The notes under the pieces: generated by a model
Told to the model about the DNA's origin: nothing
Seen by the model: only the letters and a program-made list of their open reading frames with translations
Database searches by the model: none
Assembly: GCA_020137815.1 (NCBI GenBank)
Contig: CM035355.1
Location: 8,431,673 to 8,495,672, forward strand
Length of the DNA stretch: 64,000 nucleotides
From: Hormiphora californensis
Lineage: Eukaryota > Ctenophora > Tentaculata > Cydippida > Pleurobrachiidae
Direction: 5' to 3'
Part shown: in pieces, positions 1-29,462 of the stretch
Position numbering within the stretch: the stretch's first letter is position 1
How the letters are laid out: each line of letters begins with the position of its first letter
Program-made: the position numbers and the translations under genes

Positions 1-1170
1 TCGTAGTTTGTTTAGATTTTGGACTCTTCCCAATTGCGGGCATTCCATTATTTTTACATTCAGTGAAAGAAGATTCGGACAATTTTCGACAATCAGATCC
101 AAGTATTCGTCCATCACCATGGGAGTAGAAGTAGGACGGCATCGCAATATAAATTCTATGATTTCCAAGTTTGGCATACATTTTAGTAAAACTTCAAAAA
201 AATTTCGGTGCAGCGGATCCTTGTCATCCACCATTATTTCTAGTGTCTTCATCATAGGCATCAATGGCATAGCTGGGAGTGGGCGTTTTCGTGGAACTTT
301 ACCGATCGTTATAGTATTGATTGCTGATGAGAAAACTTGCAATTCTTCAAGAGTGTTGCAGCATCTTCGAAGTGCGATTACTAAATTTAAGGGTGCAAAA
401 CAATTAATTTTAAGGGATCTTATTGGACTGTTATTTAAAGACAAGGCAATGGATTTCCACACTTTTCGAACGCGTGAGTTTCCATTATGACGTCTATAAG
501 ATAAAATGATCTCTAGGTCGATCAATTTAGGCAAAGTGACAAGCATATCTCTTAACCATGTTTCATCCAAGTCACATTTTACGATACTGAACGTCTCTAG
601 AGTGGGCGGGATGTTGGCAGAAACTGTATTCAATCTCCTCAAACTGAGATGGGTAAAACTGAGATGGGTAAGGCTCCTGCACAATCCAACCGCAGTGAAA
701 ATTTCACAATTCATTTCAAATCTTGAGAGATGGATATTGCACAGGTTTTCCTGGGCGGACTGTATTACTTGGGTCAGTTTCTTGGTCAAATACATATCAA
801 CCGGTATTAAATTACCATCGATGTACGACCATTGTCCGGGAATAAGAAGGTTGTTGATGTGATCAGAATGAAGATACTGAAGCGACGAAACGGCTGACCA
901 GAAAATATTGTACCACCTCCTGCACACCATACTACACTCCGACTGATCCTTGTGATCTAGGAGTTTGAAAATAGAGAAGAGGTCATCATCAGATAGCCGG
1001 TGAATAGTAGGTTCCCCCTCCCTCTCTGGGTCGGTAGACCACTCCTCGAATAGTGGGTGGAAATGTTGAACACTATTGTCCGGAATTTCTTCGACTTTAC
1101 CATCGTCCCCTGATTCTGTCATTGCTACAGAGGGGAATGAGGAAAAGTTTTGACAAGTTTTACGGTTCAT
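1..1170 (-). CDS. F-box / leucine-rich-repeat protein, 3' end cut by the window edge
   Basis: An uninterrupted minus-strand reading frame runs from an ATG at 1170 to the left window edge (390 codons, no stop). A second ATG at 1122 (MTESGDD) is an alternative start. Near residues 55-90 lies an F-box: IHRLSDDDLFSIFKLLDHKD followed by CSMVCRRWYNIF, matching the family pattern LP-x-D-x-L-x-x-IF-x-x-L-D-x-x-D with the VCRRW signature. The rest has leucine-rich-repeat-like spacing (CRSLTHLSF, IPPTLETFSI, LPKLIDLEII, NTLEELQVF, MPNLEIIEF, CPNLLSLNV). F-box/LRR proteins are substrate receptors of SCF ubiquitin ligases: the F-box binds SKP1 and the LRRs bind substrate. The specific substrate cannot be read from the sequence. 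The gene is divergent from the short secreted-protein gene at 1732. Confidence 0.9.
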   Translation of the reverse strand, partial: MNRKTCQNFSSFPSVAMTESGDDGKVEEIPDNSVQHFHPLFEEWSTDPEREGEPTIHRLSDDDLFSIFKLLDHKDQSECSMVCRRWYNIFWSAVSSLQYLHSDHINNLLIPGQWSYIDGNLIPVDMYLTKKLTQVIQSAQENLCNIHLSRFEMNCEIFTAVGLCRSLTHLSFTHLSLRRLNTVSANIPPTLETFSIVKCDLDETWLRDMLVTLPKLIDLEIILSYRRHNGNSRVRKVWKSIALSLNNSPIRSLKINCFAPLNLVIALRRCCNTLEELQVFSSAINTITIGKVPRKRPLPAMPLMPMMKTLEIMVDDKDPLHRNFFEVLLKCMPNLEIIEFILRCRPTSTPMVMDEYLDLIVENCPNLLSLNVKIMECPQLGRVQNLNKLR

Positions 1171-1731
1171 TTTATTTTAGTGAGGGCTAAGTATGCTGTC
1201 TTTGTAGAGCAATATAACCGGGATATTACAACCCCGTCATTAAAATTCACTGTGATCATCTTTTCAAACCTGGCCCGTTTTGTGTGTAAATTGTTGCTAT
1301 AAGATATAGTACTGGTGGGTGCGGTACCTTCTATCACTGTACTACTCGCCCCCTCTAACATCCTCTAACAGACATCTAGCTAGGGGGCTGTAAACCTAGT
1401 ATCAGCAAAAAAGAGGGGGGGGGGCGCTTATTGTCACTTTGTTGTAGATCACTCACTTTATAACAGCTATAGTAGTTGTTTTCGGGTATCATATAAGGGT
1501 ATCTGTGACTGTGTGATTTCAGACCTGTTTAGTTCTTAGAAAAGTCTCCTGGTCTCTAATTGGTGATATAACATGATGCTGTACAGTAAAATTGTGCTGC
1601 TACCAAGTACCAATTTCCAGTGACTGTTGTCAGATTTGGTGTTTTGATCTCTCTCCTAATTGTTTTTAATTTCTTTATAGAATTGAACAAGTTTATTAAC
1701 GCCTAATTTTATTTAGCTAACTGTTGCAGCT
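1171..1731. other. Intergenic region between two divergent genes
   Basis: This is about 560 bases between the F-box/LRR start and the secreted-repeat gene. A G-rich homopolymer run lies near 1413-1425. A 64-codon frame on the minus strand has no recognisable features and I do not call it. The region probably contains both promoters, but I see no diagnostic element. Confidence 0.4.
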
Positions 1732-2247
1732 ATGAGGACTGTTTTGGTCGTTCTACTTTTTCTAGGGGTTGTCTGTGCTCTTTCAGAAAAGAAAAACCTT
1801 CGGAGGACTCTTGGAGTAGAAAAGAAAAACCTAAGGAGGACTCTTGGAGTAGAGAAGAAAAACCTAAGGAGGACTCTTGGAGTGGAAAAGAAAAACCTAA
1901 GGAGGACTCTTGGAGTAGAGAAGAAAAACCTAAGGAGGACTTTGGGGCTGGAAAAGAAAAACCTAAGGAGAACTCTTGGAGTGGAAAAGAAAAACCTAAG
2001 GAGAACTCTTGGAGTGGAAAAGAAAAACCTTAGGAGGACTTTGGGGCTGGAGAAGAAAAACCTTAGGAGGACTCTTGGAGTAGAAAAGAAAAACCTTAGG
2101 AGGACTCTTGGAGTGGAAAAGAAAAACCTCAGGAGGACTTTGGGAGTAGAAAAGAAAAACCTTAGGAGGACTCTTGGACTGGAAAAGAAAAACCTCAGGA
2201 GGACTCTTGGAGTGGAAAAGAAAAACCTCAGGAGGACTCTTGGATAA
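1732..2247 (+). CDS. Small secreted protein of fourteen 11-residue repeats
   Basis: A single-exon frame of 171 codons. Residues 1-18 (MRTVLVVLLFLGVVCALS) form a typical signal peptide. The remainder is 14 copies of EKKNLRRTLG followed by V or L, encoded by 33-bp repeats. Every unit has two dibasic pairs (KK, RR), so a prohormone convertase could release many short peptides. Equally, an 11-residue period is the hendecad of amphipathic helices, with L, L and V/L forming one face. No glycine precedes a basic pair, so C-terminal amidation in the style of neuropeptides is not predicted. AATAAA signals follow the stop at 2255-2260 and 2278-2283. I do not recognise a family. The repeat-rich opposite frame is a shadow. 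Confidence 0.75.
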   Translation: MRTVLVVLLFLGVVCALSEKKNLRRTLGVEKKNLRRTLGVEKKNLRRTLGVEKKNLRRTLGVEKKNLRRTLGLEKKNLRRTLGVEKKNLRRTLGVEKKNLRRTLGLEKKNLRRTLGVEKKNLRRTLGVEKKNLRRTLGVEKKNLRRTLGLEKKNLRRTLGVEKKNLRRTLG

Positions 2248-2373
2248 AACTTAGAATAAAACTCCGATATGAAAAGGAATAAATTAAATTTAAAACTTTT
2301 GTTCCATAAAAACTGTTTCAATAGAAAACGATAAAAAGTCCTAAACACTAAACGTTCATTATGTGCCCCGCCA

Positions 2374-2410
2374 CACTCTGCGTGCTAAATCAGATTTAGC
2401 ACGCAGAGTG
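2374..2410. repeat. Perfect 18-bp palindrome with one-base centre
   Basis: The arms CACTCTGCGTGCTAAATC and GATTTAGCACGCAGAGTG are exact reverse complements around a single A. It lies between the convergent 3' ends of the secreted-repeat gene and POLRMT, where a hairpin could mark 3' ends, or it may be the remnant of a fold-back element. Confidence 0.85.
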
Positions 2411-2441
2411 CAGAGTATAATACGTTTTTCTAAACACTAAA

Positions 2442-21147
<18,706 letters not shown>

Positions 21148-21180
21148 TATTGTAAGGTATGAAATCGGCAGTTCTTTCAA

Positions 21181-22140
21181 TTCGACACAAATGAAAACTC
21201 AGAACTTCATAAAATATTTGTAATTTGATAGAAATACTAGGCTGTCCAGTAAATAATTTCGTTGGGCTTTTCTGGGAAAATGGTTTAAGATAGAGCAAAA
21301 TGGACTTCACCACTGTTTTTAGCACTCGATTTTGAACCGGAATACAATGCCTGATATCGGTATGTGGTTGTTCTCGGTTCCCAGCAGGCTATTTTCGATG
21401 CCCCACTTTTGTTGCTGCTGCACGGGGTTACCAAAGTTTTCTAAACGCTGCCCTATGAAAACTGGTTCAGTCTTTTTAGCTCCTATGGTGCTTAATCGAT
21501 AGCAAATTGTCTAAGGATGAGCTATGTTTGCGATTTTAGGCTCTAGGTGTTGACTTATAACCTCTAGAACAGTTAATGTAACATGAAAAAGCGCCAAAGT
21601 GCAAAAAAATTGGGCCTGTTTTACGGGTATTTTTAAAAAACATCAATAACTCACTTTTTAAGTCAACCAATCACATAATTGGGTTCACTACGTCTTAGAA
21701 CTGACTTAAAACTAACTTTTACTGCAGAGTTTTTGATTATAAGCCAATCCTGATAAGACCCGGAAGTGAAAGTTTCTAACTTTGACCAAACATTTTTGGA
21801 AGCCCATTGCTCAGTGAAAAATAAAGATAGGATCTTTTATTACATCTCAAACGAAAGATAATTGTCTCATGAACAAGCTTGATGCAACAAAACATCACTC
21901 ATGTACAATTTTTAAGAAGTACAGCAGGTTTAGTACTAAAACTTGAAAATCGTGATTTTCCATATGCAGCAGCAACGAGAGTGGGGTATAGAAAGTTAAA
22001 GATCAACAGTGTACGTTGAAAAATAGAAAATATTGTGCGGTAAAAAGTATAAAAATGTCCATCGTCTACAAAATGTGTGGTATACATATTAAGTTCGTTG
22101 ATTAATTGAATAAGTTAATAAGTTTATAAATTGATGATTA
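21181..22140. other. Upstream region of POLRMT, no gene seen
   Basis: An AT-rich stretch upstream of the polymerase start and before the satellite. It should contain the POLRMT promoter. Frames of 62-142 codons here have no signal peptide, domain or splice support. I see no repeat or inverted-repeat structure by eye. Confidence 0.35.
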
Positions 22141-25100
22141 GTTGGAATCAATCTCGAAGAACTAATCCACGATTTGATTATCCCAGAACTTCTTAATCCA
22201 CGATTTGATTATCCTAGAACTTCTTAATCCTCGATTTGATTATCCTAGAACTTCTTAATCCACGATTTGATTATCCTAGAACTTCTTAATCCTCGATTTG
22301 ATTATCCTAGAACTTCTTAATCCACGATTTGATTATCCTAGAACTTCTTAATCCACGATTTGATTATCCTAGAACTTCTTAATCCACGATTTGATTATCC
22401 TAGAACTTCTTAATCCTCGATTTGATTATCCTAGAACTTCTTAATCCTCGGGTTAGATTATCCCAGAACTTCTTAATCCACGATTTGATTATCCTAGAAC
22501 TTCTTAATCCTCGATTTGATTATCCTAGAACTTCTTAATCCACGATTTGATTATCCTAGAACTTCTTAATCCTCGATTTGATTATCCTAGAACTTCTTAA
22601 TCCACGATTTGATTATCCTAGAACTTCTTAATCCACGATTTGATTATCCTAGAACTTCTTAATCCACGATTTGATTATCCTAGAACTTCTTAATCCACGA
22701 TTTGATTATCCTAGAACTTCTTAATCCACGATTTGATTATCCTAGAACTTCTTAATCCACGATTTGATTATCCTAGAACTTCTTAATCCTCGATTTGATT
22801 ATCCTAGAACTTCTTAATCCTCGGGTTAGATTATCCCAGAACTTCTTAATCCTCGGGTTAGATTATCCCAGAACTTCTTAATCCACGATTTGATTATCCC
22901 AGAACTTCTTAATCCACGATTTGATTATCCCAGAACTTCTTAATCCTCGGGTTAGATTATCCCAGAACTTCTTAATCCTCGGGTTAGATTATCCCAGAAC
23001 TTCTTAATCCTCGGGTTAGATTATCCCAGAACTTCTTAATCCTCGGGTTAGATTATCCCAGAACTTCTTAATCCTCGGGTTAGATTATCCTAGAACTTCT
23101 TAATCCTCGGGTTAGATTATCCTAGAACTTCTTAATCCTCGGGTTAGATTATCCTAGAACTTCTTAATCCACGATTTGATTATCCTAGAACTTCTTAATC
23201 CTCGGGTTAGATTATCCCAGAACTTCTTAATCCTCGGGTTAGATTATCCCAGAACTTCTTAATCCACGATTTGATTATCCTAGAACTTCTTAATCCACGA
23301 TTAGATTATCCTAGAACTTCTTAATCCTCGGGTTTGATTATCCCAGAACTTCTTAATCCTCGGGTTAGATTATCCTAGAACTTCTTAATCCTCGGGTTAG
23401 ATTATCCCAGAACTTCTTAATCCACGATTTGATTATCCCAGAACTTCTTAATCCTCGGGTTAGATTATCCTAGAACTTCTTAATCCTCGGGTTAGATTAT
23501 CCCAGAACTTCTTAATCCTCGGGTTAGATTATCCTAGAACTTCTTAATCCTCGGGTTAGATTATCCTAGAACTTCTTAATCCACGATTTGATTATCCTAG
23601 AACTTCTTAATCCTCGGGTTAGATTATCCTAGAACTTCTTAATCCTCGGGTTAGATTATCCTAGAACTTCTTAATCCTCGGGTTTGATTATCCCAGAACT
23701 TCTTAATCCTCGGGTTAGATTATCCTAGAACTTCTTAATCCTCGGGTTAGATTATCCCAGAACTTCTTAATCCTCGGGTTAGATTATCCCAGAACTTCCT
23801 CGGGTTAGATTATCCCAGAACTTCTTAATCCACGATTTGATTATCCTAGAACTTCTTAATCCACGATTTGATTATCCCAGAACTTCTTAATCCTCGGGTT
23901 AGATTATCCCAGAACTTCTTAATCCACGATTTGATTATCCCAGAACTTCTTAATCCTCGGGTTAGATTATCCCAGAACTTCTTAATCCTCGGGTTTGATT
24001 ATCCTAGAACTTCTTAATCCTCGAGTTAGATTATCCCAGAACTTCTTAATCCTCGGGTTAGATTATCCTAGAACTTCTTAATCCTCGGGTTAGATTATCC
24101 CAGAACTTCTTAATCCTCGGGTTAGATTATCCCAGAACTTCTTAATCCTCGGGTTAGATTATCCTAGAACTTCTTAATCCTCGGGTTAGATTATCCCAGA
24201 ACTTCTTAATCCTCGGGTTTGATTATCCTAGAACTTCTTAATCCTCGAGTTAGATTATCCCAGAACTTCTTAATCCTCGGGTTAGATTATCCTAGAACTT
24301 CTTAATCCTCGGGTTAGATTATCCCAGAACTTCTTAATCCTCGGGTTAGATTATCCCAGAACTTCTTAATCCTCGGGTTAGATTATCCTAGAACTTCTTA
24401 ATCCACGATTTGATTATCCTAGAACTTCTTAATCCACGATTTGATTATCCTAGAACTTCTTAATCCTCGGGTTAGATTATCCCAGAACTTCTTAATCCAC
24501 GATTTGATTATCCCAGAACTTCTTAATCCACGATTTGATTATCCTAGAACTTCTTAATCCTCGGGTTTGATTATCCCAGAACTTCTTAATCCTCGGGTTA
24601 GATTATCCCAGAACTTCTTAATCCACGATTTGATTATCCTAGAACTTCTTAATCCTCGGGTTAGATTATCCCAGAACTTCTTAATCCACGATTTGATTAT
24701 CCCAGAACTTCTTAATCCACGATTTGATTATCCTAGAACTTCTTAATCCTCGGGTTAGATTATCCTAGAACTTCTTAATCCTCGGGTTAGATTATCCTAG
24801 AACTTCTTAATCCTCGATTTGATTATCCCAGAACTTCTTAATCCACGATTTGATTATCCCAGAACTTCTTAATCCTCGGGTTAGATTATCCCAGAACTTC
24901 TTAATCCACGATTTGATTATCCCAGAACTTCTTAATCCTCGGGTTAGATTATCCCAGAACTTCTTAATCCACGATTTGATTATCCTAGAACTTCTTAATC
25001 CACGATTTGATTATCCTAGAACTTCTTAATCCACGATTTGATTATCCTAGAACTTCTTAATCCACGATTTGATTATCCCAGAACTTCTTAATCCTCGGGT

Positions 25101-25830
25101 TAGATTATCCTAGAACTTCTTAATCCTCGGGTTAGATTATCCTAGAACTTCTTAATCCACGATTTGATTATCCCAGAACTTCTTAATCCACGATTTGATT
25201 ATCCTAGAACTTCTTAATCCACGATTTGATTATCCCAGAACTTCTTAATCCTCGGGTTAGATTATCCCAGAACTTCTTAATCCTCGGGTTAGATTATCCC
25301 AGAACTTCTTAATCCTCGGGTTAGATTATCCCAGAACTTCTTAATCCTCGGGTTAGATTATCCCAGAACTTCTTAATCCTCGGTTAGATTATCCCAGAAC
25401 TTCTTAATCCTCGGGTTAGATTATCCTAGAACTTCTTAATCCACGATTTGATTATCCCAGAACTTCTTAATCCACGATTTGATTATCCTAGAACTTCTTA
25501 ATCCACGATTTGATTATCCCAGAACTTCTTAATCCTCGGGTTAGATTATCCCAGAACTTCTTAATCCTCGGGTTAGATTATCCCAGAACTTCTTAATCCT
25601 CGGGTTAGATTATCCCAGAACTTCTTAATCCTCGGGTTAGATTATCCCAGAACTTCTTAATCCTCGGGTTAGATTATCCCAGAACTTCTTAATCCTCGGG
25701 TTAGATTATCCCAGAACTTCTTAATCCACGATTTGATTATCCTAGAACTTCTTAATCCTCGGGTTAGATTATCCTAGAACTTCTTAATCCACGGGTTAGA
25801 TTATCCCAGAACTTCTTAATCCTCGGGTTA
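22141..25830. repeat. 3.7 kb satellite of 30/31-bp units in two interspersed types
   Basis: About 120 head-to-tail units of two kinds: CTTAATCCACGATTTGATTA + TCCTAGAACTT (30 bp) and CTTAATCCTCGGGTTAGATT + ATCCCAGAACTT (31 bp). The left third is mainly the first type and the middle mainly the second, with mixing elsewhere. Each unit contains TAATCC, the core site of K50 homeodomain factors such as Otx, Pitx and Goosecoid. The last unit provides the stop codon of the adjacent F-box gene. Confidence 0.95.
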
Positions 25831-28800
25831 GACTCGTCCCCGTTCAGCACAATAACTGGCTTGCTGCCTATCTTCCTGGCCGCTGTCCTCTTCGTCCCCC
25901 ATAGTTTTTAGCAAAAGACCCGAGATAGGATCCCAAATGTGAGCAGTCGCTGCATGTTCGTTTTTGATGAGGATTAGTCCGTCATTTCCTGCAGCTTCAA
26001 AGCCAGCTCCTCCGAATTCACAAGTCTGGGGAACTAAATCAAACACACTAATCTCTCTCAGTTTCACCAGTGAGAGATCAAATTCGAGGATTGAATCTCT
26101 CCAGGGGCAAACATAAACACGATTCTCAATGTGCGTGAATATTTTTACCTCATAAGCCTCACATTCCAAATGGACCTTAATCGGCTTTCCTTCGAACGTA
26201 AAAGTCTTGTCAATTTCCTTGGCATCAAAATCACCACCCTTAGCCTTAATAACTTGTCTGGAGAGAGCGTTATCTTGGTACTTGTGGTAGCTGATCAACA
26301 ATTTCTTTCCCGATACTTTATCATCAGCAACTGCATAACAGTCATACAGACATTCTTCCATCATCTTTACCAAGGGTTACTCTCTTGCTAGTGACTATGG
26401 AGCAAACATGAAAATTTGACTGCACCATCAGCAACGTATAGGCTCCCAACCAGACTGGTGGGGCTGACAATTCTTCTCCACGAATTGCTATCTTTCTAAC
26501 GAGGTCAAATGAAGGCAGACCGTACACTGTAATACACCGGTTGCGAGCTGGTTCATAATGTTTTCCCTTCTGGCTGATAATAATAAAGTATTCCTCTGTC
26601 TTATTAAACATGGTTAAAGCCTCTCGTTCGGGTCTCCAACCTTCAAAATCTGGAAGCAGTTCAATGGATTTCTCATTCAGATCTCTCTCGTCTTCCAAAT
26701 CTACCACATGGATCTCATATTGCATACGCCTGTTCATCAAACCAGTCTTTGCGACAAGATACCGTCCACTTGGAGAAGTCTCGCACTGAGAGCAGTTAAA
26801 GTGAGAGTGGACCGACACAGAATTTGACAAGGTTGATGTAGGTACTTAGTAGAGATTATTTCTCTGAGCATTTTGCTTTTTTCCCGCTTAAAATTGACCC
26901 CTCCATCACTGAGATACTTTTGTTATGTTGGGAGCATGACGTCACACATATATCTCTGTATTCTCTCTGTACATCGAACATGCCTGGGCGCGCACACATA
27001 CAGAATACAAGAGATAGATGCGTGACGTCATTAAGGTGTGACAAACGCCCCATCATTTTTTCAAATTCATCCAATCACTCCAAATAATTTTTTGGGTGTG
27101 AGGTTCGACTTGAAATGAAATAGTATGAAGTTTGAAGTCAATCGGATGTAATTAAGAGGTCGCCGATAATTAATTATGATTTTACCTGTTGCGCGAGTGA
27201 AATTCACCGTTTAAGTGACTTCCGGGAAGTTTTGGCGTTCCTCTCTAACACAATCCGATCCGGAATGGCCATGTTTATATAATACGACTTATGAAGCAAC
27301 ATATATGGTCTAAAATGCTCAGTTTTAGAGTTATGGGCGAATTAGTGAATTATGACGTCACGCGTGTAGGCCAAGATGGTTATGCTGATTGTGGCTAATC
27401 GGGTGGCCCAAATTGTATTTTGACTAAAGGATCCGCTCCGGAATGGCCATGTTTATATATGACTTATGAAGCAACATATATGGCCTAAAATGCTTAGTTT
27501 TGGCGCTATGGGCGATTTTATGTCCACTGGTGTGCTATTTTTCCCAACTCATAAATCAAATCCAATTTTCACATAGTTTACCCCTAGAATGAGTTCCTAC
27601 GATCATTCTAAAACATTTGGTAAAAAAATTTTAGTCCTACCCTGGCCCAATTACGTGGGCCGATGTATGCCCATATATGGGCATATTCATATCAAAAAAT
27701 GTTTTTTGGGGCGTTATTTCGAAAAAACCACACATATGAATCGCCTCATGAGACTCAGTACAACCATTATTTCCAGTCTGAACCTTCAGAACTCCATTTT
27801 ATAATGAAAAATTTATTTTTTTTCATCTTTTTTTCTTGCACATTTTCCTACTTTGCAGTATTAGTGGAGACGAATTTTAACTTTTTGAGATTTTGTTTGT
27901 CGGAATGCAAATTCCGGTTGTAACCGACTAATTTTGACCTGCTGAACACGATCCCGTTCATGAAAAAGCTCTCAAAATGGAAGAAAATGACCAAAATGAA
28001 CATTTTTAGTCAAAAATGAACATTTTTGGTCCAAAATGAACATTTTCAGGTCAAAAATGAACTCTGGCTAATTTTCATGATACACATCCATTCTGATCGG
28101 TATCAAACCGCTGAACACGACCCTGTCTATAAAAAGTTGATATCAAGAACATGCCAAACACTGGTGTAAAACACACATATTTTCCTTTTTTCGGTAAAAA
28201 AGTAAACTTTTTTAATCGCCTGGCCCACGTAATTGACATACACTACCCCGATTCCGTTTTCAGGATTTAGTAGACAATTGTCCATAGTTTCATATCTACC
28301 CTTAACCTATTGGCCAAGTCGACAAAATTTTCACTTAGCACACCCTAATGTCCAGTAAGCTACATGTCACGTGACTAAGTTATCAAACAGAAAATCGCTC
28401 CTAGCTCCAAAACTAAGCATTTTAGACCATATGTTGCTTCATAAGTCGTATATACATGGCCATTCCGGATCGGATGGTGTTCGAGAGAAACGCCAAAACT
28501 TCCCGGAAGTCACTTACACGGTGAATTTCACTCGTGCAACAGGTAAAATCATAATTAATTATCGGCGACCCCTTAATTACATCCGATTGACTTCAAACTT
28601 CTTATTATTTCATTTTAAGTCGAACCTCACACCCAAAAAATTATTTGGAGCAATTGAATAAGGTCGGGGCGTTTGTCACACCCTAGACGTCATGCTCCCA
28701 ACATAACAAAAGTATCTCAGTGATGGAGGGGTCAATTTTAAGCGGGAAAAAAGCAAAATGCTCATATCAGAGAAATAATCTCTACTACCTACAACAACCT

Positions 28801-29324
28801 TGTCAAATTCTGTGTCTGTCCACTCTCACTTTAACGACATTGTGAATGGCCGACTCTTGTTTATAAACGTCAATTTGCTTCCCGAACTCCTGACAGACTG
28901 TGTAGTCATCTTGGAAGGAGCTAGTTCGAGGTGGTTGGGTACTGGATGGGTTTCGATTGTAGTTTAGAAACAGTAAATCCTTCCAAAACTCGTCATCTGA
29001 AAAATAAGTCAAAATCATGAATGAAGAGAAACAAATTGCAATTCAATTGATGTGTAATAAACCTTCAAATCAAATCAAATCAAATCAAATTTACACACAA
29101 TCTTAACGCGTGCGGATTTCCCAGCGAGTGGGTCCTCCTTGTCAAGTCTTAACTCAAAATATTAAAATCAAATCGCCCCGTCAGTCATCAGCAGCAGCAA
29201 AAACAGCAAAACCTTTGATAGTGCTGTGCCATTTCTGGGATACACAGGCGATCTCTAGTAAATCTGCAACTCCTAGTTGAGAGGCGATCTTCGTGAATAT
29301 CTCATATGGCAGGGTACTTAACAT
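25828..29324 (-). CDS. F-box / beta-propeller-like protein, with one frame break
   Basis: Exons 29213-29324, 28830-28996 and 25828-26785 join with matching phases. The protein starts directly with an F-box (MLSTLPYEIFTKIASQLG, then ACVSQKWHSTIKDDEFWKDL), the SKP1-binding module of SCF ubiquitin ligases. About 380 residues follow with repeated beta-strand pieces typical of a propeller (SPSGRYLVAKTG, YEIHVVDLED, ENRVYVCPWRDSILEFDLSL, GNDGLILIKN, AHIWDPISGLLLKTM), plausibly the substrate-binding part. The frame shifts by one base near 26360-26373, between SIVTSKRVTL and VKMMEECLYDCY. Both sides are clearly coding, so this is either a sequencing error or early decay. The stop at 25828-25830 lies in the first satellite unit. 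A retrotransposon tail ends a few bases upstream of the first exon. Confidence 0.75.
26799..28831. mobile_element. 2.0 kb TA-flanked inverted-repeat element forming an intron
   Basis: Long terminal inverted repeats (about 450-500 bp, starting AAGTGAGAGTGGAC) bound the element, with TA on both sides (26797-26798, 28832-28833). An internal ~85-base segment around CCGGAATGGCCATGTTTATA is duplicated in the left half (about 27263 and 27431) and appears inverted at about 28465. There is no transposase frame. The element occupies nearly all of the F-box gene intron 26786-28829. The intron's 5' splice site AA|GTGAG is the first bases of the terminal repeat. Confidence 0.85.
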
Positions 29325-29462
29325 ATCCTGCAGTGTCAAATCAAATCAAATCAAATTCATAAATTTGCGTAACACACAGGATATTTAAAAAAATAAACCT
29401 CCTAAAAAGAGTCAATACTCAGTACACTCACAGCACAGCGACACATAACACACTAACACGCA

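Noticed and set aside
8-862. Two plus-strand frames of 160 and 118 codons
   Set aside because: They are shadows of the F-box/LRR gene on the minus strand.
1713-2348. 211-codon minus frame of RFFFSTPRVLL repeats
   Set aside because: It is the antisense of the 33-bp repeats of the secreted protein; it stays open only because the unit is a multiple of three.
22141-25830. CRISPR-like regular array
   Set aside because: The units are directly contiguous with no unique spacers, and the DNA is eukaryotic.
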